Source of the DNA: Paracoccaceae bacterium
GTDB taxonomy: Bacteria; Pseudomonadota; Alphaproteobacteria; Rhodobacterales; Rhodobacteraceae
DNA length: 6,822 bases
Direction of reading: 5' to 3'
NCBI GenBank assembly: GCA_003561595.1
Contig: PWWF01000139.1
Location: 1-6,822 of the forward strand
Part shown: positions 5,571 to 6,822 of the stretch, piece by piece
Numbering within the stretch: the stretch's first letter is position 1
Layout of the letters: each line of letters starts with the position of its first letter
Notes under the pieces: model-generated
What the model was told of the DNA's origin: nothing
Seen by the model: only the letters and a program-made list of their open reading frames with translations
The model's database searches: none
Position numbers and translations under genes: made by a program

Positions 5571-6822
5571 CGAAAATCGCCTTTATCGGGGCGGGATCGA
5601 CCGTCTTCATGAAAAACCTGATCGGCGATGCGCTGCTGCGCCCCGCCCTGTCGGACGCCCAGATAGCGCTGATGGATATCGATACCGAACGGCTGGAGGA
5701 CTCGGCGCTGGTTGCGCGCAAGCTTGTGGCGTCGCTTGGTACCGGTGCCAGCGTCAGCGCCACGACCGACCAGCGCGCCGCGCTCGATGGTGCGGATTTC
5801 GTGATCACAGCCTTTCAGATCGGCGGCTACAAGCCCTGCACGGTGACGGATTTCGAGATCCCGAAAGCCTATGGTTTGCGCCAGACCATCGCCGACACGC
5901 TGGGCGTGGGTGGCATCATGCGGGGCCTTCGCACGGTCCCGCATCTGTGGCGGCTGGCGCAGGACATGCGCGCGCTCTGTCCCGATGCGCTGATGCTCAA
6001 CTACGTCAACCCCATGGCGATCAACACCTGGGCGCTGAGCGCCCGCTACCCCGACATCCGGCAGGTGGGGCTATGCCATTCGGTGCAGGGGACAGTGGCG
6101 GAACTGGCCCGCGATCTGGGGCTGGACCCGGCCGATCTGCGCTACCGCGCGGCGGGCATCAATCACATGGCGTTTTACCTGAGCCTTGAGGCGCGCGAGG
6201 GCGAAGGCTGGCGCGACCTCTACCCCGCCCTGCGCGACGGCTACCGCGCGGGGCGAATCCCCCTCGAGAGTGACTGGAACCCCCGCTGCCCCAACCTCGT
6301 CCGATATGAGGTGATGGAGTATTTCGGGGCCTTCGTCACCGAATCCTCGGAACATTTCGCCGAATATGTGCCGTGGTTCATCAAATCTCACCGCCCCGAC
6401 CTGATCGAGCGCTTCCGCATCCCGCTTGACGAATACCCCAAGCGCTGCGAGGAACAGATCGCGGCCTGGGCGGCGCAAGCCACAGCACTGAAATCCGCCC
6501 CCCGCATCGACCACACGGCGTCGAACGAATATGCGGCCACCATCATGGACAGTATGATCACAGGCACCCCATCCGTCATCTATGGCAACATCGCCAATCA
6601 CGGCTACATCCCGCAACTGCCCCATGGCGCGGCGGTCGAGGTGCCGCCCCTCGTCGATGCCAATGGCTTGCAACCCACTGTGGTCGATGACCTGCCGCCG
6701 CATCTGATCGCACTCATGCGCACCAATCTGAACGTGCAGGAACTGACCGTACAGGCGCTGCTGACGGAAAACCGCGAGCATATCTACCACGCGGCCATGC
6801 TCGATCCGCACACAAGCGCCGA
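5567..6822 (+). CDS. melA: Alpha-galactosidase MelA, glycoside hydrolase family 4 (3' end outside window)
   Basis: The visible 418 residues read through to the right edge without a stop; E. coli MelA is about 451 residues, so roughly 30 should be missing. Family GH4 enzymes hydrolyse alpha-galactosides in the cytoplasm by an oxidation-elimination route using NAD+ and Mn2+. Visible: a Rossmann dinucleotide site FIGAGS (6-11) with MDID (36-39) for the NAD ribose; AFQIGGY (82-88); QTIADTLGVGGIMRGLRT (106-123); NYVNPM (145-150); Cys170 in LCHSVQG and His200 in GINHMAFY, which match the GH4 metal ligands; then FVTESSEHFAEY (256-267). From memory these blocks match E. coli MelA closely, favouring alpha-galactosidase over the alpha-glucosidase or alpha-galacturonase branches of GH4. 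The start ATG overlaps the permease 2 stop, with GGAG (5556-5559) 7 nt upstream. Being last in the visible operon, it shows what the transporter brings in: melibiose or raffinose-type sugars. Confidence 0.95.
   Translation, partial: MTKIAFIGAGSTVFMKNLIGDALLRPALSDAQIALMDIDTERLEDSALVARKLVASLGTGASVSATTDQRAALDGADFVITAFQIGGYKPCTVTDFEIPKAYGLRQTIADTLGVGGIMRGLRTVPHLWRLAQDMRALCPDALMLNYVNPMAINTWALSARYPDIRQVGLCHSVQGTVAELARDLGLDPADLRYRAAGINHMAFYLSLEAREGEGWRDLYPALRDGYRAGRIPLESDWNPRCPNLVRYEVMEYFGAFVTESSEHFAEYVPWFIKSHRPDLIERFRIPLDEYPKRCEEQIAAWAAQATALKSAPRIDHTASNEYAATIMDSMITGTPSVIYGNIANHGYIPQLPHGAAVEVPPLVDANGLQPTVVDDLPPHLIALMRTNLNVQELTVQALLTENREHIYHAAMLDPHTSA

Noticed and set aside
6071..6811. 246-codon open frame on the minus strand opposite melA
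   Set aside because: It is fully antisense to a gene with conserved GH4 motifs and shows no domain of its own.
1..6822. CRISPR arrays, tRNA or rRNA genes, insertion sequences, phage or defence genes
   Set aside because: No regularly spaced repeats, no tRNA-like or rRNA-like segments, and no transposase, integrase or defence domains are visible on either strand.

Overview
The window is GC-rich DNA with a compact bacterial layout. Gene content and style (CUT1-type sugar ABC transporter, IclR-family regulator, strong GC bias at third codon positions) suggest an alphaproteobacterium, probably of the Rhodobacter/Roseobacter group. This is inferred from gene style, not from a marker gene. The window holds one sugar-utilisation locus made of two divergent transcription units.

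Layout: positions 1-132 contain no convincing gene but carry a perfect hairpin terminator (45-76), most likely ending a gene that lies left of the window and perhaps also serving the leftward unit. The leftward (minus) unit runs from about 1998 to 133: an IclR-family regulator, then, 3 nt downstream, a MalK/UgpC-type ABC ATPase. A 116-bp divergent intergenic region (1999-2114) holds two related inverted repeats of the type GTTTCA-N5-TGAAAC, with centres 20 bp apart. These are the best candidates for the operator of the local IclR regulator. The rightward (plus) unit is: periplasmic sugar-binding protein (2115-3365), a 78-bp gap with a strong GC stem-loop, permease 1 (3444-4370), a small MmcQ/YjbR (DUF419) protein (4370-4720), permease 2 (4722-5570), and a GH4 alpha-galactosidase of the MelA type (5567 to the right edge, 3' end missing). 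From permease 1 onwards the genes overlap or are separated by 1 nt, so they form a translationally coupled operon.

Working model (inference from family knowledge and context): the binding protein captures an alpha-galactoside such as melibiose or a raffinose-family sugar in the periplasm. The two permeases and the divergently encoded ATPase import it, and the cytoplasmic NAD- and Mn-dependent MelA splits off galactose. The IclR protein probably senses the sugar or a breakdown product and controls both units from the central intergenic region.

Most of this is a recognisable catabolic locus, not a new system. The items most worth a second look are the YjbR-family gene lodged between the two permease genes, the phased operator pair, and the hairpin between the binding-protein and permease genes.
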